Origin: CAWDMN01 sp963803155
GTDB taxonomy: Bacteria; Acidobacteriota; Terriglobia; Versatilivoradales; Versatilivoraceae
Direction: 5' to 3'
Assembly (NCBI GenBank): GCA_963803155.1
Contig: CAWDMN010000027.1
Location: forward strand, 1 to 64,000
Length of the DNA stretch: 64,000 bases
The notes below the pieces were generated by a model. The model was given only the letters and a program-made list of their open reading frames with translations. It did not search any database and was not told the origin of the DNA. Positions 60,545 through 64,000 of the stretch are shown here, piece after piece (position 1 is the first letter of the stretch; every line of letters begins with the position of its first letter). The translations under genes were made by a program, and so were the position numbers.

Positions 60545-62857
60545 CTACTTAATGGTGATTTGGGTACTAGAGAAACTGGCAGGCAATGCATTTTGAGCCG
60601 CATCGCGAATTGTCCCTTGAGCAAAGGAAATTTGGGCAACCCCAGGAGCCACCGTTTCAAAAATTAGGTTTAAAAGAACGCCATTTCCATTGATGCCAGC
60701 GCTTTCGGGGGGACGGGATATTGAAATCACGGCCTGCCCGGATTCATTTTCAATTCGGGGAGCCAGCGCCAATAATTTTCCGTCCCCGCTCAAAAAGCCT
60801 CCATTTTGCACATCAACCAATTTCAAGAGCTTTGGATCAAAGCTGAGCGAACAGGAGGCCGCAAAAACATTTTGGGCATTTTCGACCATCGCGGAAAGGC
60901 CGATCCGATTCCCCCGCAGGACTTCGTTTTGAGAGGGGACAAGTTTTAAAAATGTCAATTTCGGAGCAGCCGGAGCAGGCGAGACTTCTCTTTCCGAGGA
61001 AGGAATTGGCTTGCCCTCAGCGTCTGGACCTTTTGAAGCGGGCAGGGAAGACTTCGACTGAACAGTTTCAGGTTTCTCGGTTGGAGAAGGATTTTCTCCC
61101 ATCCCCCCAGGAATATTTCGCTTCAACAGTCGCGGAGTTATCGGGCTATTTCCCAATATTGCAATCGGCTCCAAATCTTCCGCCAACAACTCAGGAAGCC
61201 GCACAATATGAGGCGTGATGGCTATGATAATTTCCGATTCGTCCTTTGTAGTTTTCCGGGAAGAAAAAAGGTACTTAAGAATGGGAATCTTCTCCAAGCC
61301 GGCAACGCCATCCGTAGTCAAGGTGTCAGTATCCTGAATGATCCCCATAATTACATTGGATTCCCCCTCCTTCAAGCGTATGTCTTGTTCCACCGTACGC
61401 TGGGTCAAAATAGGCTGAGTGTAAGTACTCTGTGTAACTTCGCCAGCTTTCGCATTCACGGTGACTTTTATATTCAGGGAAATATCCCGATTCAACATGA
61501 CGCGCGGAGTCATTTCCATCTGAACACCGATATCGATATATGTAAAATTGACATAAGGCGTTCCGCCAATAGAGCCGGAGACATAAGGAGAGAAACCACC
61601 TTGGGCAACCGGATATTTTGTCCCTACCGTCAATTTGACCGTTTTGCCATCGGTCGCCCGCAGAGTGGGATTTTGTAATGTCCGGCCATTTGTTCGGGAC
61701 ATTTCCCAATTTAAAGTGGTGCTGGGAATAGTCATGGTGAAATTACTGCCATTGATGCTTTTTAAGCTGTCCAAGGTAATGGTATTTGTGCTGGCGCCTG
61801 TCCCCGTTGCTCCATTGCCATAAGTAATGGAGGTTCCAGTCGGTGGAGAGACTCCCAGATTTCGAGTAAACCCACGATCCACTTCCATCAAAGCCACGTC
61901 GATGAGGACCTCCGGTTTAGCTTTATCAATGGATTTGATTATCTTTTCCACTATCGCCACCTTGTCTGGCGTATCCTTAATTACAATGGCATTTTGATTA
62001 TTGAGTTGGGCAAATCTTTGTAATTGCAGCACCCGTTGCAGCATCATGATTACATCGTTGAGATCTTCTTTCGAAAGGGAATTGTTTAGATAAAAAGTTT
62101 TGACGATCTGCTCTTCATAAAATGCCCGGGTGGTATTGTTATCCTGGGCAACAATAATGGTGCTGCCATTCACAACCGACCAATAAGTCTTGCTCTGAAG
62201 GGCCAGGATGTCGAGGGCCTCCACCACTGTGACATTGAACAGGTCGATGGGCATTGCCTGTTTGAGTTTGTTATCCGGCAAGTCGGGATCAAAAATCACA
62301 TTGATCCCTCCAACCTTGGCAATAGCCTGGTAGTTTCTTTTCAGCTCCCCAGTGAGCTTTAAAGTGATCAAAGAATTGTTGACCGGATTCAGCTGATCGT
62401 GAGGAGAGATTGTGGGTGTTCCTTTTAGTTCCTCCAATACTTTTTGGTCGGTTTCAAGTTGCTTCTTCTTGTTTTCAATAAGTCGCTGAATTTCTCGAAT
62501 TTCCTGCTCAGCCATGGCGTTGGAAGGATCAATAAGAAACGCTCTCTGAAATTCCGGGAGTGATTCCTCCAATTTTCCCATTGCTTTCAATTTGCGTCCC
62601 TGATCGATATGGGCTATGGCCGCCTGAAAGCGGGCCCGCTCAAAGTAGAGACGATATTCTTGATTTTTGGGGTCTGATCGAAAAGCCTGCTCATAATAAG
62701 TCACGGCATTATCGAAATCGTGTGCACGCTCCAGTTTCCTTCCTTGCTTAAAAGAATTGGAACCCGCACAACCCGTCCAAAGGATCATCCACGCGACAAA
62801 AATCCAATAGAGATAACGGTGTGTTGTCTTGATCATAGCAAAGTCAAATGATTTCAT
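60545..62857 (-). CDS. TPR-secretin with C-terminal cohesin-like domain (GspD/PilQ-type)
   Basis: The 770-residue probable lipoprotein (ILWTGC near residue 30) has TPR repeats (about 40-120), STN/N0-like and secretin N domains, a secretin core (about 310-560: VEQDIRLKEGESNVIMGIIQ; DESEIIIAITPHIVRLPELL), a Pro/Ser-rich linker, and a cohesin-like beta domain (about 640-770: NVFAASCSLSFDPKLLKLVD). It would form the outer-membrane channel. No ATPase or platform gene is in the window, so the rest of the system lies elsewhere. Confidence 0.9.
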   Translation of the reverse strand: MKSFDFAMIKTTHRYLYWIFVAWMILWTGCAGSNSFKQGRKLERAHDFDNAVTYYEQAFRSDPKNQEYRLYFERARFQAAIAHIDQGRKLKAMGKLEESLPEFQRAFLIDPSNAMAEQEIREIQRLIENKKKQLETDQKVLEELKGTPTISPHDQLNPVNNSLITLKLTGELKRNYQAIAKVGGINVIFDPDLPDNKLKQAMPIDLFNVTVVEALDILALQSKTYWSVVNGSTIIVAQDNNTTRAFYEEQIVKTFYLNNSLSKEDLNDVIMMLQRVLQLQRFAQLNNQNAIVIKDTPDKVAIVEKIIKSIDKAKPEVLIDVALMEVDRGFTRNLGVSPPTGTSITYGNGATGTGASTNTITLDSLKSINGSNFTMTIPSTTLNWEMSRTNGRTLQNPTLRATDGKTVKLTVGTKYPVAQGGFSPYVSGSIGGTPYVNFTYIDIGVQMEMTPRVMLNRDISLNIKVTVNAKAGEVTQSTYTQPILTQRTVEQDIRLKEGESNVIMGIIQDTDTLTTDGVAGLEKIPILKYLFSSRKTTKDESEIIIAITPHIVRLPELLAEDLEPIAILGNSPITPRLLKRNIPGGMGENPSPTEKPETVQSKSSLPASKGPDAEGKPIPSSEREVSPAPAAPKLTFLKLVPSQNEVLRGNRIGLSAMVENAQNVFAASCSLSFDPKLLKLVDVQNGGFLSGDGKLLALAPRIENESGQAVISISRPPESAGINGNGVLLNLIFETVAPGVAQISFAQGTIRDAAQNALPASFSSTQITIK

Positions 62858-63356
62858 TTTCCGGCTGAGGCGGAGTTTGAAAAAGCAAATAGGTTAACCA
62901 TAAGAATCTGTTTCAGTTTAGCATAAATAAATGCACTCAGAGGATCAAATTCGTATTCCAGGTTGGACTGCATCCTCTTCATGCACTGGCCAAGCCCAGA
63001 GGACACAGCCCTTGTTTGCCATTAAGCCGCCGGCGGCCAATTCAGCAATCCAACCCACATGTCTCTGCGAAACAAAAGAGTCAATTTTAGTCCTGGGGGA
63101 GGGAAGAGATAGCCGCGGCCGCCCTCTTGGAAGTCAACATTATGTGTTTGCCGTGCGCCCGACGAAGGTGTTGCGCCGCGATTGGTCGGCTGGCAATGGG
63201 CGTGTAATTTGATAAGGAATTTCAAACTGCTGCGCGGTCGCCATAATTCAAGCAATCCCGAGAGGGCTTAAATTGACATCGACTCGGAGGGTAAGATAGA
63301 CTTGCATTTCAACTCATGGAGTGTCGATACTAAGAACCCAATAATTAATAAAATAT
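62858..63356. other. Divergent intergenic region between secretin and glycosyltransferase
   Basis: No gene is supported; a minus-strand frame near 63022-63255 has no domain signature. The stretch has short GC-rich palindromes (GCCGCCGGCGGC near 63026) and a TTGACA near 63273, so promoters for both divergent genes probably lie here. Confidence 0.4.
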
Positions 63357-64000
63357 ATGATCAAGAAGAAGTATCGAATCGCCTCGCTATCTTACGGCGT
63401 AATTGAGTCGCTAGTCTCCTCCTTCTCATTTTTGACGGCCTATTACCTGCGATGGTTGCTTCCATCCCCATATTTTGCCCCTTTATTTCCATTTGAAGAT
63501 TATGTGGGGTTACTCTTGGTAGTATTGGCTTTGTGGCTGGGTTTGTTTGCGGTAATTCGACAAAGCCAACACTCCATCTTGCCTGAAGATAACTGGGCAC
63601 TTTTTCGTGAGACTCTTTTGCTGGTGATTTCTGGAAGCGTTTTGATTAGTGCCTCTATTTTCGTTTTAAAACTTGATTATATCAGCCGCCCCTTCATCCT
63701 GATCTTTGTTGGAGTGAATTTGCTGTTCCTCACGATCTTTCGAATTTATGCTCGGCGTTCCCTGCACTTCTTTCATAACATCTTAGATGGCGAAAAGAAT
63801 ATTCTAATTGTCGGTACTACACCAAAAGCTCTTGAAGTGGTCCGCGTTTTGGAATCAGCGCGACAGTGGGGCTATCGGATTGTGGGAATTGTGAAGGAAA
63901 ATGCGACCGATTCGGCGGATCCGGCTCTGGAGAAATATCCGCTAATTTCACTCTCAACAGTGGGAGAGACTGTCCGGCGTTTTGTTATCGACGAAGTGAT
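63357..64000 (+). CDS. Polyprenyl glycosylphosphotransferase, N-terminal part (runs off the window)
   Basis: The frame opens at ATG 63357 and has no stop to the window end (214 codons). It has four to five membrane segments, then a Rossmann-like stretch (EKNILIVGTTPKALEVVRVL) and GYRIVGIVKE, the N-terminal architecture of undecaprenyl-phosphate sugar phosphotransferases (WcaJ/EpsL type). These enzymes start exopolysaccharide or O-antigen synthesis. The catalytic C-terminal domain lies beyond the window. No clear ribosome site is seen. Confidence 0.82.
   Translation, partial: MIKKKYRIASLSYGVIESLVSSFSFLTAYYLRWLLPSPYFAPLFPFEDYVGLLLVVLALWLGLFAVIRQSQHSILPEDNWALFRETLLLVISGSVLISASIFVLKLDYISRPFILIFVGVNLLFLTIFRIYARRSLHFFHNILDGEKNILIVGTTPKALEVVRVLESARQWGYRIVGIVKENATDSADPALEKYPLISLSTVGETVRRFVIDEV

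Noticed and set aside
63022..63255. A 77-residue minus-strand frame in the divergent gap
   Set aside because: There is no domain signature, and it overlaps likely promoter sequence.
1..64000. CRISPR arrays and rRNA genes
   Set aside because: None was found: no regularly spaced direct repeats and no rRNA-like conserved segments were seen.

Overview
The window comes from a Gram-negative (diderm), flagellated bacterium of moderate GC content. LPS/peptidoglycan ring genes (flgH, flgI), a secretin, an outer-membrane beta-barrel and sigma-54 (-24/-12) promoters all point that way. The mix of a FliW/CsrA pair, a porin-cytochrome conduit with an OmcA/MtrC-type protein, a GH97 enzyme and a secretin with a cohesin-like tail would fit an Acidobacteriota-like lineage. 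That taxonomic guess is inference; no rRNA gene is present to test it.

Layout. (1) 1-1386: an IS256-family element, cut by the window edge. (2) 1538-4436: a small Cys-rich protein, a DksA/TraR-type zinc-finger protein, tRNA-Leu(UAA), a lipoprotein and an HD-GYP protein. (3) 4628-8396: a receiver/coiled-coil protein, a PAS histidine kinase and an NtrC-type sigma-54 activator. The activator reading frame is broken by one base at a run of six G. (4) 8641-42501: a nearly continuous + strand flagellar locus in the order flgBC-fliEFGHIJK, flgDE, fliL-fliN-fliOPQR-flhBA-flhFG, fliM-fliN2, two accessory genes, flgFGAHIJ, then flgM-flgN-flgKL-fliW-csrA. Good sigma-54 promoters stand before flgB, flgD, fliL and flgF, and a sigma-28-like site stands before flgM. 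fliC, fliD, fliS, fliA and motAB are not in the window. (5) 43104-44714: a FapA/DUF342 protein. (6) Minus strand 44846-48740: GH97 glycosidase, AraD and a TIGR01777 epimerase-like protein. (7) Minus strand 48959-56723: PpiC-like protein, OmcA/MtrC-type decaheme cytochrome, DmsE/MtrA-type decaheme cytochrome, MtrB/PioB-type porin and a secreted WD40 propeller. Together these look like a trans-outer-membrane electron conduit. (8) 57457-58855: a second, complete IS256-family copy in opposite orientation, with an 8-bp target duplication. (9) Minus strand 59367-62857: two GspG-like pseudopilins and a TPR-secretin-cohesin protein. (10) 63357-end: the start of a polyprenyl glycosylphosphotransferase.

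How it works together. The kinase and the NtrC-type activator probably drive the sigma-54 promoters that build the basal body and hook. FlgM would hold sigma-28 until the hook is finished. FliW and CsrA give post-transcriptional control of filament protein. The HD-GYP protein and an MshEN-domain protein inside the flagellar locus suggest c-di-GMP input. The separate conduit region would carry electrons from periplasm to cell surface.

The observations most worth a second look are the frameshift in the flagellar master activator (a canonical -1 slippery heptamer lies exactly at the break), the conduit locus with its propeller and chaperone, the zinc-MshEN protein, the FlgJ-M23 fusion, and the patch of clustered differences between two otherwise matching IS copies.
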